Assembly: GCF_037450285.1 (NCBI RefSeq)
Contig: NZ_JAQISN010000001.1
Location: 1,364,001-1,428,000, forward strand
From: Erwinia sp. SLM-02
GTDB lineage: Bacteria > Pseudomonadota > Gammaproteobacteria > Enterobacterales > Enterobacteriaceae
DNA length: 64,000 nucleotides
Direction of reading: 5' to 3'
The position numbers were made by a program, and so were the translations under genes. Below are positions 8,264 through 17,166 of the stretch, piece after piece; position 1 is the first letter of the stretch; each line of letters begins with the position of its first letter. Below the pieces are notes generated by a model that was given only the letters and a program-made list of their open reading frames with translations, ran no database searches and had not been told where the DNA came from.

Positions 8264-8500
8264 TTACTTACGGTAAGAGTGAGCCTGGTTGTCCAGACGC
8301 TGGTTAGCACGAGCTGCGTCATCTTTAGCAGCCTGAACGTCAGAGCGAACTGCGTTCACGTCGTTGCTCAGCTGGTCAACTTTAGCGTTCAGAGTCTGAA
8401 CGTCAGAAGACAGCTGGTCGATTTTAGCGTTGCTTGAGCAACCAGCCAGCATAGTTGAAGCCAGGATTACCGCGCCCAGTACCAGTTTAGTACGATTCAT
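8264..8500 (-). CDS. lpp: Major outer membrane (Braun) lipoprotein Lpp
   Basis: The 78-residue precursor has signal peptide MNRTKLVLGAVILASTML and lipobox LAGC, with lipidated Cys21. The mature part is a coiled coil with heptad repeats (IDQLSSDVQTLNAKVDQLS). It ends in YRK, whose terminal Lys is linked to peptidoglycan. It tethers the outer membrane to the wall and is extremely abundant. The gene is monocistronic, with its own promoter and the shared terminator at 8223-8249. Confidence 0.98.
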   Translation of the reverse strand: MNRTKLVLGAVILASTMLAGCSSNAKIDQLSSDVQTLNAKVDQLSNDVNAVRSDVQAAKDDAARANQRLDNQAHSYRK

Positions 8501-8544
8501 TATTTATACCCTCTAGATTAAGTTAATCTCCATGTAGCGTTACA

Positions 8545-8551
8545 AGTATTA
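8545..8551 (-). promoter_or_regulatory. lpp promoter -10 element
   Basis: The minus strand reads TAATACT here, inside a stretch (TTTGTGTAATACTTGTAACG) that matches the E. coli lpp promoter and leader almost base for base. Transcription should start about 7 bases downstream, giving the short conserved lpp leader that ends at AGAGGGTATAAATAATG. The region out to 8750 is AT-rich, as expected for this very strong promoter. Confidence 0.8.
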
Positions 8552-8752
8552 CACAAAGTATTTTCTAATGAGAATAATTTTTTGATGAGAACGTGCTTAA
8601 ATTTGATCGTTCGCTCAAAGAAGCATCTTCTTTAGGGGATAAGGCAAAAAATTAAGCGAAAACAGACGATTTTAATCGGATAGCTCTTAGATTTTAGTGC
8701 AATTGAATAGTTAATTTCGATTGGAAATTTTGTGAAATCAGGTTACGCAAAT

Positions 8753-8781
8753 TGAAAAAAAGGCGCCTCTTAGGGCGCCTT
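8753..8781 (-). terminator. pykF terminator
   Basis: AAGGCGCC (8760-8767) pairs with GGCGCCTT (8774-8781). On the minus strand the stem is followed by a T-run. It lies 25 bases beyond the pykF stop. The rest of the 8501-8805 spacer is the AT-rich lpp upstream region, with no gene visible. Confidence 0.88.
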
Positions 8782-8805
8782 ATTACTTAATTGTGTAATC
8801 TTAAA

Positions 8806-10218
8806 TTACAGAACGTGGACGGAAGCCGTGTTGGTTGTCCCGCTCGGCACCAGCGCACCGGAAACCATCACCACAACGTCACCCTTCTGCGCGTAGCCGC
8901 TGGCCAGCGCCGCTTCTTTACCCAGGCGGTAGAAATCGTCGGTAGAGGCGATTTCCTGCACCAGGCTGGTAATGACCCCTTTGGTGAGCAGCAGCTGGCG
9001 GCTGGTCAGTTCGTTAGTGGTCAGCGCGAGGATGGTCGCGTGCGGGAAGTATTTACGGATGGATTTGGCTGATTTACCGCCTTCGGTGGCAACCACAATC
9101 ACCGGTGCTTCCAGATTTTCAGCCGTTTCAACCGCACCGCGGCACACCGCTTCGGTGATGCGCATTTTACGATCGTCGTTACGGGCATCAATGCGGCTCT
9201 TCATCACGCGATCGGTACGTTCGCAGATGGTGGCCATAATCCCGACGGATTCCAGCGGGTATTTACCCTTGGCGCTCTCACCGGACAGCATCACGGCGTC
9301 GGTGCCGTCGAGGATGGCGTTCGCCACGTCACCGGCTTCTGCACGGGTAGGGCGCGGGTTTTTGATCATCGAATCCAGCATCTGGGTGGCGGTGATCACC
9401 ACTTTGCGTGCGCGATTACATTTCTTGATCATCATCTTCTGGGCAAAGATCACTTCTTCAACCGGGATCTCAACGCCCAGGTCGCCACGGGCGACCATGA
9501 TGCCGTCAGAAGCATCAAGGATCTCATCGAAGTTGTTCAGACCTTCCTGATTCTCGATTTTTGAGATGATCTGGATGTTTTCGCCACCGTGGGCTTTCAG
9601 GTGCTCACGGATCTCCAGCACGTCTGAACGCTTACGAATAAAGGACGCAGCGATGAAGTCAACGCCCTGTTCGCAGCCGAAGATCAGGTCGAGCTTATCT
9701 TTTTCTGCCAGAGCCGGCAGCTGAATAGAGACGCCCGGCAGGTTAACGCCTTTGTTCTCGCCCAGATCGCCGTTGTTACGGACCTTGCAGACTACGGTGG
9801 TTTCGGTGACGTCGGTCACTTCCATACCGATCAGGCCGTCGTCAACCAGGATGGTATCGCCGACTTTCAGGTCTGCCGCGAAGCCGGTGTAGGTCACCGC
9901 AACGCGTTCGTTATTGCCGATCACGCTCTGGTCGGTGGTGAAGGTGAAGGTCTGGCCTGCGGTCAGGGCAACATCGTTACCGCCTTCCAGTTTCATGGTG
10001 CGGATTTCCGGGCCTTTCGTATCCAGCAGGATAGCGGCCTGGTGTCCGGTGTTTTTCACGACCGCGCGCAGGTTAGCAATACGCTGACCGTGCTCTTCAT
10101 AGTTACCGTGTGAGAAGTTCAGACGCATAACGTTCATCCCTGCTTCAAGCAGGTTGGTCAGCATCTCTTCAGATTCAGTTTTTGGACCGATGGTGCAAAC
10201 AATTTTAGTCTTTTTCAT
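8806..10218 (-). CDS. pykF: Pyruvate kinase I
   Basis: The 470-residue PykF converts phosphoenolpyruvate and ADP to pyruvate and ATP, the last step of glycolysis, and is activated by fructose-1,6-bisphosphate. The N-terminal MKKTKIVCTIGPKTES, the catalytic IISKIENQEG and MVARGDLGVEIP motifs, and the C-terminal effector domain match E. coli PykF, whose length is the same. The gene is monocistronic, with a terminator at 8753-8781 and a Cra-like operator upstream. Confidence 0.97.
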   Translation of the reverse strand: MKKTKIVCTIGPKTESEEMLTNLLEAGMNVMRLNFSHGNYEEHGQRIANLRAVVKNTGHQAAILLDTKGPEIRTMKLEGGNDVALTAGQTFTFTTDQSVIGNNERVAVTYTGFAADLKVGDTILVDDGLIGMEVTDVTETTVVCKVRNNGDLGENKGVNLPGVSIQLPALAEKDKLDLIFGCEQGVDFIAASFIRKRSDVLEIREHLKAHGGENIQIISKIENQEGLNNFDEILDASDGIMVARGDLGVEIPVEEVIFAQKMMIKKCNRARKVVITATQMLDSMIKNPRPTRAEAGDVANAILDGTDAVMLSGESAKGKYPLESVGIMATICERTDRVMKSRIDARNDDRKMRITEAVCRGAVETAENLEAPVIVVATEGGKSAKSIRKYFPHATILALTTNELTSRQLLLTKGVITSLVQEIASTDDFYRLGKEAALASGYAQKGDVVVMVSGALVPSGTTNTASVHVL

Positions 10219-10593
10219 GACGGATTATCTGTAAGTTGTGATGGATGATAAGAATGGGTTCCGATGACGTGGCCACCGGAGGAGAAATTGGGTGCCTGAG
10301 GCAGACTGCGATACAGAGTAAGGATAGGTGACGGATTAAAGACATGCAGAAGAAGTTGAGACGTGGTTTCGGCGTGAGCGCAGCATGTTGTTGCGCAACA
10401 GGTACGGCTTATAAATTGTGTATTTACCATGCGCTGAAACCATTCAAGTGAAACAACGCGTGCATTATAAAGGCTAAGTGCTAGAAAACCAATTAAAAAG
10501 CGTTAGGACGTTTTAGTAAATGCGTCATGATGGCGTGTTGCGCAACGGAATCAAAGGGCGTGATGGGGTCTTAAAACGGGAGAATACGAAGAG
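10219..10593. promoter_or_regulatory. pykF upstream region
   Basis: This spacer of 375 bases between pykF and the tRNA genes has no credible gene. It contains a Cra-like site (10433-10448) and the palindrome TGTTGCGCAACA (10389-10400). A second copy of GTTGCGCAAC lies at 10537-10546. Confidence 0.55.
10433..10448 (-). promoter_or_regulatory. Candidate Cra (FruR) operator of pykF
   Basis: GCTGAAACCATTCAAG resembles the Cra consensus GCTGAANCGNTTCANC. It lies about 215 bases upstream of the pykF start. Cra represses pykF in E. coli, so a site here is expected. This call is by eye. Confidence 0.55.
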
Positions 10594-10670
10594 TGGTGCG
10601 TTCTAGAGGACTCGAACCTCCGACCCCCACCATGTCAAGGTGGTGCTCTAACCAACTGAGCTAAGAACGC
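10594..10670 (-). tRNA. tRNA-Val(GAC)
   Basis: A 77-base minus-strand tRNA with encoded CCA. The acceptor arm GCGTTCT pairs with AGAACGC, the D arm reads AGCTCAGTTGGTTAGAGC, the anticodon loop is TTGACAT (GAC), and the T loop reads GGTTCGAGTCC. It differs from the next two copies in the acceptor stem and T stem. E. coli valV/valW lie at the matching place beside mdtK. Confidence 0.97.
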
Positions 10671-10685
10671 ATTCTGGAAAATCTC

Positions 10686-10762
10686 TGGTGCGTCCGAGTG
10701 GACTCGAACCACCGACCCCCACCATGTCAAGGTGGTGCTCTAACCAACTGAGCTACGGACGC
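10686..10762 (-). tRNA. tRNA-Val(GAC)
   Basis: A 77-base minus-strand tRNA with encoded CCA, anticodon GAC and acceptor arm GCGTCCG/CGGACGC. It is the middle gene of three tandem valine tRNAs, only 15 bases from the first, which indicates processing from one precursor. Confidence 0.97.
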
Positions 10763-10782
10763 AAATTGTTTCTTCAGAGATT

Positions 10783-10859
10783 TGGTGCGTCCGAGTGGAC
10801 TCGAACCACCGACCCCCACCATGTCAAGGTGGTGCTCTAACCAACTGAGCTACGGACGC
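10783..10859 (-). tRNA. tRNA-Val(GAC)
   Basis: This 77-base tRNA is identical in sequence to the copy at 10686-10762 and is the promoter-proximal gene of the tandem set. Anticodon GAC, encoded CCA. Confidence 0.97.
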
Positions 10860-10944
10860 ACTGTTGCTATCTGGGTGACAGCGGGGACGAATATTAACGG
10901 CAGCCCGAACGCCTGGCAAGGAGAAAAAAGCTTTTTTATGCCTG

Positions 10945-10975
10945 ATTGCTGCGCAACTGTGCGAAGCGCAGCAAT
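10945..10975 (-). terminator. Hairpin after mdtK
   Basis: ATTGCTGCGC (10945-10954) pairs perfectly with GCGCAGCAAT (10966-10975), about 35 bases beyond the mdtK stop. A run-out palindrome AAAAAAGCTTTTTT (10924-10937) follows in the mdtK direction. Together they look like an mdtK terminator. Confidence 0.6.
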
Positions 10976-11008
10976 TTTAAGCATATTCAGGCGAAATCTA
11001 CCGAAAAA

Positions 11009-12382
11009 TTAGTGTGCTGCGCGCGCCAGGATACGCTCCGAAGGCTGTCGCTGCAGGCGGATAATGCGCCAGATCATTAATATCGCCGAACTGGTCAGTC
11101 CGATGATAAAACCGCACCAGAAGCCCGCTGGCCCCATCGGTGACACCACCCAGTCGGTCATCGCCAGCACGTACCCGCTGGGCAGGCCGAGCACCCAGTA
11201 GGCAATAAAGGTAATAAAGAAAATCGCCCGGGTATCTTTATAGCCGCGCAGAATGCCGCTGCCAATCACCTGAATGGAATCCGAGAACTGATACACGGCC
11301 GCCAGCAGCATCAGCTGCGCCGCCAGGGTAACGACCTCAGGATTATCGTTATACAGCAGGGCGATTTCATGACGGAACGTCACCGTAAACAGTGCGGTCA
11401 GACAGGCCATGCAAATCCCCACGCCCTGCGCGGTCCAGGCAGCAACGCGCGCCTGCTCGGTTGAGCCCTGTCCAAGGCGGAAACCGACGCGAATGGTGGT
11501 GGCGACGCCCAGCGACAGCGGGATAACAAACATCAGCGAGCTGAAGTTAAGCGCAATCTGATGACCGGCGACTTTGACGATGCCCATCGGCGAAACCAGC
11601 AGAGCCACAACGGCAAACAGCGTGACTTCAAAGAATAACGCCAGTGCGACCGGCAGCCCAAGCCCGACGAGGCGGCGCAGCACCTTCCAGTCCGGGGCGG
11701 AAAATGACGTCTCAAGGCGAATATCATGCATAAACGCCGCCCGATTGACCCAGAATTTCATGGCGATAAACATCACCCAGTAGACCGAAGCCGTTGCCAC
11801 CCCGCAGCCGACGCCGCCGAGGGCGGGCATACCAAAATGGCCGTAGATAAAGATGTAGTTAACCGGGATATTCACCAGCAGGCCAATAAAGCCCATCACC
11901 ATGCCCGGCTTGGTTTTGGACAGCCCTTCGCACTGGTTACGAGCGACCTGGAAAAACAGATAGCCCGGTGCGCCCCACAGCAGCGCGTGCAGATAGCCGA
12001 CCGCTTTGGCCGACAGCGCCGGGTCAACATTATGCATCGCACCAATCAGATAGCCCGCGTTATAGAGCACCACCATGATAATCAGCGACGAAAATCCCGC
12101 CAGCCAGTAGCCCTGGCGGATCTGCCAGGCAATGCGGTCGCGTCGGCCCGAACCGTTGAGCTGGGCAACCACCGGGGTCAGCGCCAGGATCAGCCCGTGG
12201 CCAAACAGGATGGTAGGCAACCAGATAGAGGTTCCCACTGCGACGGCGGCCATATCCGTGGCGCTAACGGCACCGGCCATCACCGTATCGACAAAGCCCA
12301 TTGACGTTTGCGCAACCTGCGCAAGGATCACGGGAATTGCCAGCATTAATAACTGGCGCGCCTCTGTGAGGTACTTCTGCAC
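11009..12382 (-). CDS. mdtK: Multidrug efflux MATE transporter MdtK (NorM)
   Basis: This inner-membrane MATE transporter has 12 predicted helices and exports fluoroquinolones, dyes and similar cations in exchange for cations. QTSMGFVDTVMAG and the repeated MATE halves match E. coli MdtK along the whole length. Two GTG starts are possible. The one at 12382 is chosen because AAGG lies eight bases before it and it gives the E. coli length (457 residues, VQKYLTEARQ). The gene is divergent from ribE as in E. coli. Confidence 0.95.
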   Translation of the reverse strand: MQKYLTEARQLLMLAIPVILAQVAQTSMGFVDTVMAGAVSATDMAAVAVGTSIWLPTILFGHGLILALTPVVAQLNGSGRRDRIAWQIRQGYWLAGFSSLIIMVVLYNAGYLIGAMHNVDPALSAKAVGYLHALLWGAPGYLFFQVARNQCEGLSKTKPGMVMGFIGLLVNIPVNYIFIYGHFGMPALGGVGCGVATASVYWVMFIAMKFWVNRAAFMHDIRLETSFSAPDWKVLRRLVGLGLPVALALFFEVTLFAVVALLVSPMGIVKVAGHQIALNFSSLMFVIPLSLGVATTIRVGFRLGQGSTEQARVAAWTAQGVGICMACLTALFTVTFRHEIALLYNDNPEVVTLAAQLMLLAAVYQFSDSIQVIGSGILRGYKDTRAIFFITFIAYWVLGLPSGYVLAMTDWVVSPMGPAGFWCGFIIGLTSSAILMIWRIIRLQRQPSERILARAAH

Positions 12383-12612
12383 GTAATACACCTTTATTTT
12401 ACTTGTGGAGGTTTTTAGCTGGAGAACAGGCGGCGTTGACGCTTCGCCTCAGCATAGCAGGCCGCTTAGTGTAGTGTTTGCAGACGAATTAGCCAATAAG
12501 TAGAGGAAAGAATAGCTCTTTACGTCACGCAAACGGGTTTCAGTTAAGTTGGCTTTACGCGGCAGCCAGGGCAAACTAGTGCCAGCGACAACAAATTAAC
12601 AGAGGCAAAGCT

Positions 12613-13269
12613 ATGTTTACCGGAATTGTGCAGGGCACGGCTGAAGTGCTGGCAATTGAAGAGAAACCCAATTTTCGCACCCACATTATTAAAATGCCGG
12701 AAGCCCTGCTGCCAGGGCTGGAGCTGGGTGCGTCGGTTTCCCATAACGGCTGCTGCCTGACGGTGACGGAAGTTAACGGCGATCGCGTGAGTTTTGACCT
12801 GGTCAAAGAGACGCTACGCATTACCAACCTCGGCGATTTGAAAGAGGGTGATACGGTAAACGTTGAGCGCGCGGCTAAATTCAGCGACGAAATTGGCGGT
12901 CATCTGATGTCGGGTCACATTATGACCACGGCGGAAATCAGCAAAATCATCACCTCAGAAAACAACCGGGAAATTTGGTTTAAGGTGCAGGACGCCGACC
13001 AGATGAAATACATTCTGCATAAAGGTTTTGTTGGCATTGACGGCATCAGCCTGACGGTGGGGGAAGTTACCAAAACCCGATTCTGCGTGCATCTGATCCC
13101 AGAAACCCTTGCCAGAACCACGCTGGGCGCCAAGCGTCTGGGCCACCGGGTGAATATTGAGATCGATCCACATACCCAGGCGATTGTCGAAACCGTTGAA
13201 CGCGTACTGGCACAGCGTGAAGCGTCGCTGCTGCTGGCGGCGGCGGCCGCTGAGGAAGCGGCTGAGTAA
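12613..13269 (+). CDS. ribE: Riboflavin synthase alpha subunit
   Basis: The 218-residue enzyme dismutates two 6,7-dimethyl-8-ribityllumazine molecules to riboflavin. It has the two tandem lumazine-binding barrels: MFTGIVQG...CLTVTEV (1-90) and GHLMSGHIMTT...GISLTVGEV (97-185). It carries an Ala/Glu-rich tail a few residues longer than E. coli RibE (also named RibC). It is divergent from mdtK, and a strong terminator follows at 13342-13369. Confidence 0.96.
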   Translation: MFTGIVQGTAEVLAIEEKPNFRTHIIKMPEALLPGLELGASVSHNGCCLTVTEVNGDRVSFDLVKETLRITNLGDLKEGDTVNVERAAKFSDEIGGHLMSGHIMTTAEISKIITSENNREIWFKVQDADQMKYILHKGFVGIDGISLTVGEVTKTRFCVHLIPETLARTTLGAKRLGHRVNIEIDPHTQAIVETVERVLAQREASLLLAAAAAEEAAE

Positions 13270-13341
13270 AATGAAACGGGTCTTCGGCTTGATACAGTGG
13301 ATCTGTTTTAAACGCGCAGTGCAGGCGGCCTGGTGATAAAA

Positions 13342-13369
13342 AAGCCGCTATCTAAAAAGATAGCGGCTT
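13342..13369. terminator. Terminator between ribE and cfa
   Basis: AAGCCGCTATCT (13342-13353) pairs perfectly with AGATAGCGGCTT (13358-13369) around AAAA, with A-rich and T-containing flanks. It serves ribE and possibly the convergent cfa. Confidence 0.85.
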
Positions 13370-13451
13370 AATAATCTTATCAATGCCGTAGTGTACTAAG
13401 ACAACCTCTAATGCTCCCCATTATCCGCCGTCATCTCACGCGGCAGCGGTA

Positions 13452-14600
13452 TCAGCGTGCCACACGCAGCCCGCCGTCAGCGCCGTGGGTAAACACCACC
13501 TGCCACAGCTGAATATCACGCGCGCGGAAGGCACCCGCACAGGCGTTAAGATAATAACTAAACATGCGCTTAAAGCGTTCGCCGTAGTTATCCGCCAGTT
13601 CCGGCCAGGCAGCCAGGAATCGATGATACCAGGCCATCAGCGTCAGATCGTAATCGGCACCAATATTGTGCCAGTCCTCCATCACGAAATGTGGCTCACT
13701 GGCGTTGGCAATATGCCGCACAGAGGGCAGGCAACCGTTAGGGAAAATATATTTATTGATCCACGCATCCACATTTTCATCGGTCTTATTCGCTCCGATG
13801 GTATGCAGCAGGAAAATACCGTCCGGTTTTAAATTACGGTCGACGACGGAAAAATAGGTCGCGTAATTTTTAGGACCGACGTGTTCAAACATCCCTACCG
13901 AAACAATTCTGTCGAACTGCTGATTTAAATCGCGGTAATCCTGCAAAAGAATGGTGACGTCCAGCCCTTCACAGCGCTGCTGGGCCATCTTTTGCTGTTC
14001 GGCAGAAATTGTCACCCCAAACACGCTGACGCCGTAGTGGCGAGCGGCATATTCCGCCAGCCCACCCCAGCCGCAGCCGATATCCAGCAGCGACATACCG
14101 GGTGAAAGCTGGAGCTTTTCGCAGATCATTTTCAACTTTGCTTCCTGCGCCTGCTCAAGCGTTTCTGCCTCTTTCCAGTAACCGCAGGAATATTGCATAT
14201 ACGGGTCAAGCATCAGTGAAAACAGGTCATTACCGAGATCGTAATGCTCTTTACCGACGATCCACGCTCTTTTACGCGACTGAAGATTGGTCAGACGCGC
14301 GGCGGCAACGCGCAGCGTATCTTTGAAATGGTGGGGGAGTTGTTGATCGAGTTTTGCCAGCAGCACGCGTTGGAAAAAAATATCCAGCCGATCGCACTGC
14401 CACCAGCCGTCCATATAGCTTTCACCCAAACCGAGCGAGCCTTCCTGCAGCACGCGTTTAAAAAAGTCCGGATGTGTGATTCTGATATCCCATGGACGGG
14501 AACCGTTTATTTCTATGTCAGCCTTGCGCAACATCTCCTGGACAATTCGGTACCACTGGTTGTGTTCCAGGCTCACTTCTTCTATACACGATGAACTCAT
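13452..14600 (-). CDS. cfa: Cyclopropane-fatty-acyl-phospholipid synthase
   Basis: This 382-residue SAM-dependent enzyme methylenates cis-unsaturated acyl chains of membrane phospholipids, mainly in stationary phase and acid stress. The SAM site LLDIGCGWGG and the C-terminal catalytic region YYLNACAGAFRARDIQLWQ match E. coli Cfa. An in-frame ATG at 14615 exists, but GGAG at the right distance and homology (MSSSCIEEVS) favour 14600. A spacer of about 320 bases lies upstream, consistent with the long regulated leader known for E. coli cfa. Confidence 0.96.
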   Translation of the reverse strand: MSSSCIEEVSLEHNQWYRIVQEMLRKADIEINGSRPWDIRITHPDFFKRVLQEGSLGLGESYMDGWWQCDRLDIFFQRVLLAKLDQQLPHHFKDTLRVAAARLTNLQSRKRAWIVGKEHYDLGNDLFSLMLDPYMQYSCGYWKEAETLEQAQEAKLKMICEKLQLSPGMSLLDIGCGWGGLAEYAARHYGVSVFGVTISAEQQKMAQQRCEGLDVTILLQDYRDLNQQFDRIVSVGMFEHVGPKNYATYFSVVDRNLKPDGIFLLHTIGANKTDENVDAWINKYIFPNGCLPSVRHIANASEPHFVMEDWHNIGADYDLTLMAWYHRFLAAWPELADNYGERFKRMFSYYLNACAGAFRARDIQLWQVVFTHGADGGLRVAR

Positions 14601-14922
14601 TAGCTTCTCCATCACCCTGTGTGATTGAAACCCGAGAAAAGAATAGTCAAATTCTACAAGTCTATGAGAAAACTCACGGCAGAGCCGCAGTCTGATATCC
14701 GACGTTAACAGAGGATTGAATTATAACCGACAGAGGCTGAAACAGACGTAACACGAGAAGATGACAGCCTTGTCAGAAAAAAACACCGGACATTGCTAAA
14801 GCAATCTGCGGTTTTAAATGTTGGTAACTTGTTATTTTGTAGTGCCTGACGAGTATATGCTCCCGTCAGACAATATTCAATGCATTATTGTTAGCATGCT
14901 AACCAAGTGATTTTACTGCATA
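14601..14922. promoter_or_regulatory. cfa upstream region
   Basis: A spacer of 322 bases between punC and cfa with no gene visible. It includes the palindrome GTTAGCATGCTAAC at 14890-14903. In E. coli a sigma-70 and a sigma-S promoter and a small-RNA-regulated leader occupy this position; I cannot map the exact elements. Confidence 0.5.
14890..14903. promoter_or_regulatory. SlyA-like palindrome upstream of cfa
   Basis: GTTAGCATGCTAAC is a perfect 14-bp palindrome. Its inner 12 bases TTAGCATGCTAA differ at one position from the SlyA consensus TTAGCAAGCTAA. It lies 20 bases after the punC stop and about 290 bases before the cfa start, so it could act on cfa or be the foot of a punC 3' structure. 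Confidence 0.45.
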
Positions 14923-16116
14923 TCAGCATGGATTTTCCATCGTTTGTAATGCCATTTTCCTGGCGGCTTTGCGCTGTATCAGATAGCCAATTGTAGCCAG
15001 TAAAATGGTCAGTAACATGACAAACACGGTCGTGTGTAGCGGTGACTCAATCCATGTTGAAACCGCCAGACTGGCGATAAAGCACATCCCCAGCTGCAGC
15101 ATATTTTGCAACGCCGCGGCTTTACCCGTGGCCTGCGGGAAGGGCAGCAGGGCGCTGGACACCACCACCGGGTAAATCGCACCGCTGGACATCGACATCA
15201 GACAGAACGGCGCCAGCAGGCTGAACAATGACGGCGTCTGCTGCTGCGCGGAGATGAACAGTGCAATCACGCCAAGGCTGAAGCACAGCAGCAGCCACGG
15301 CAGCAGCTGGCCGCCGGAGAACCGATTAAGCAGCGCACGGCAGCCAAATCCGCCAATCAAAAAGGCGATGGTCTGCGGCACGTAGCTCAGGCCGATATCG
15401 GCCGGTGACAGGCCCAGATTGCCAAGAATAAACGGCGAGCCGGTAAGCCAGGCGAAGAAGCTGGCGGAACAGGCGGCGAAAATAAGAACGTTGCCGCTGT
15501 AAACCGGGGATTTCAGCAGCATCAGGAAGCCGGGTGCCGGACCCTGCGGCGCGGTGTTTTCAGCGGATGCCCGGCCTGCAAGGCGAAGCGTTGGGACCAA
15601 CAGCGCCACGCTAATCAGCAGCAGTGCAACGAAGATAGCCCGCCAGGAAAAATGCTCAAGCAGCCAGGCGCCCAGCAGCGGCGCCAGCGCGGGGGAAAGC
15701 GCGACCAGTGGCATGATGGTGGCGAATACGCGTTTAGCCTGCGCGGCACTGTAGCGATCGACAACCAGCGCCTGCCAGCTGACGGCGGCAGCGCAAACGC
15801 CCACCGCCTGCAGGAAGCGGAAAAAGAGCAGCCACGCTGCGGATTCAACCCACATCATCGCCGCGCAGCCGATGGCGAACAGCCCAAGCCCCACCAGCAG
15901 CACCGGTTTACGCCCAAGACGGTCGGATAACGATCCCCAGATAAGCTGCGCGCAGGCGAAGCCGGCCAGAAAAATACTCAGACTGGCGCTGATCGCACCC
16001 GAACCGGTGGCCAGATCCTGCTGCATCTCGCCAAAAGCGGGCAGGTACATATCGGTAGCAAGAAAACCCAGCATGCTGAGCAGGGCCAGATAAACAATAA
16101 AGAATTTTGAGGGCAT
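14923..16116 (-). CDS. punC: Purine nucleoside efflux transporter PunC (Bcr/CflA MFS)
   Basis: This 397-residue, 12-helix major facilitator is close to E. coli YdhC/PunC across its length. Shared stretches include MLGFLATDMYLPAFG, ACSASFFAWLTGSPFIL and LSYVPQTIAFLIGG. The MFS motif WGSLSDRLGRKP lies after helix 2. PunC is linked to purine export and adenosine use. The gene is divergent from punR, its LysR-type activator in E. coli, and next to purR, so the cluster forms a purine-homeostasis neighbourhood. Confidence 0.9.
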   Translation of the reverse strand: MPSKFFIVYLALLSMLGFLATDMYLPAFGEMQQDLATGSGAISASLSIFLAGFACAQLIWGSLSDRLGRKPVLLVGLGLFAIGCAAMMWVESAAWLLFFRFLQAVGVCAAAVSWQALVVDRYSAAQAKRVFATIMPLVALSPALAPLLGAWLLEHFSWRAIFVALLLISVALLVPTLRLAGRASAENTAPQGPAPGFLMLLKSPVYSGNVLIFAACSASFFAWLTGSPFILGNLGLSPADIGLSYVPQTIAFLIGGFGCRALLNRFSGGQLLPWLLLCFSLGVIALFISAQQQTPSLFSLLAPFCLMSMSSGAIYPVVVSSALLPFPQATGKAAALQNMLQLGMCFIASLAVSTWIESPLHTTVFVMLLTILLATIGYLIQRKAARKMALQTMENPC

Positions 16117-16228
16117 AGTTGACTCGTAGAGGGCAGTTTTTTTTCGCTGGAAGTGTAAAGGGATGCAGTTGGGCTTGTGAAACGGTAATATTAGTCGGTT
16201 GCGTTGAAAATTTTTGCAGGCAAAAATT

Positions 16229-17143
16229 ATGTGGTCAGAACATTCTCTGGAAGTGATTGAAGCGGTGGCCAGAACCGGCAGCTTTACCGCCGCGGCGGCT
16301 GAACTTCACCGGGTCCCCTCCGCCGTGAGCTATACGGTGCGCCAGCTGGAGCAGTGGCTGGCCGTCAGCCTGTTTGAGCGCCGCCACCGGGATGTGGTAC
16401 TGACCGAGGCCGGGCGCGTATTCAGCGAGGAAGGGCGTTCTGTTATCAAAAAAATGCTTTCCACGCGCCGGCGCTGCCAGCAGGTGGCAAACGGCTGGCG
16501 TGGCCAGATTAATATTGCCGTCGATCGCATCGTCAGACCGCAGCGCACCCGCCAGCTTATCGTCGATTTCTATCGTCACTTTCCCGACATGGAACTGCAT
16601 ATATTCCCCGAGGTGTTTAACGGCGTATGGGATGCCCTGGCGGATGGGCGCGTGGATGTGGCGATCGGTGCCACCCAGGCGGTGCCGGTAGGGGGGCGTT
16701 TTGCCTTTCGAGATATGGGCAGCCTGAACTGGCGCTGTGTGGTGCAAAGCGGGCATACCTTGCTGGCACAGCCGGGGCCGCTCAGTGACGACCTGCTGCG
16801 CGAGTGGCCCTCCATGACGCTGGAAGACACCTCGCGATCGTTGCCAAAACGCACCACCTGGACGCTGGATAATCAACGACGGCTGGTGGTCCCGGACTGG
16901 GAAAGCGCCCTGGACTGTCTGCGTGCCGGGCTGTGCGTGGGGATGATCCCGGGGCACTTTGCGCAAACCTGGATCGCTCAGGGAGGGATCGCCGAACTGG
17001 CGCTGGCGAATCCGTTTCCGATCAGCCCCTGCTGCCTGAGCTGGTCGGAACAGAGCGCCTCACCCGCGCTGAGCTGGCTGCTGGAGTATCTTGGCGACAG
17101 CGAAACGCTGAATGCGGAATGGCTGTGTGAACCGTCCGCCTGA
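16229..17143 (+). CDS. punR: LysR-type activator PunR
   Basis: This 304-residue LysR regulator matches E. coli YdhB/PunR. It has an N-terminal winged HTH (LEVIEAVARTGSFTAAAAELHRVPSAVSYTVRQLE) and a substrate-binding-like effector domain. A TTG further upstream (16214) is in frame, but ATG 16229 (MWSEHSLEV) fits the homologue. The gene is divergent from punC with a 112-base shared promoter region, the typical LysR/target arrangement. Confidence 0.9.
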   Translation: MWSEHSLEVIEAVARTGSFTAAAAELHRVPSAVSYTVRQLEQWLAVSLFERRHRDVVLTEAGRVFSEEGRSVIKKMLSTRRRCQQVANGWRGQINIAVDRIVRPQRTRQLIVDFYRHFPDMELHIFPEVFNGVWDALADGRVDVAIGATQAVPVGGRFAFRDMGSLNWRCVVQSGHTLLAQPGPLSDDLLREWPSMTLEDTSRSLPKRTTWTLDNQRRLVVPDWESALDCLRAGLCVGMIPGHFAQTWIAQGGIAELALANPFPISPCCLSWSEQSASPALSWLLEYLGDSETLNAEWLCEPSA

Positions 17144-17166
17144 GCGAACGGCCGGGCCGGATGGGA

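Noticed and set aside
10215..10430. 71-codon open frame upstream of pykF
   Set aside because: It lies in the pykF promoter/leader and has a composition unlike coding DNA. Treated as noncoding.
12392..12612. FMN riboswitch before ribE
   Set aside because: I could not find the conserved FMN aptamer pattern. In E. coli the riboswitch is at ribB, not here.
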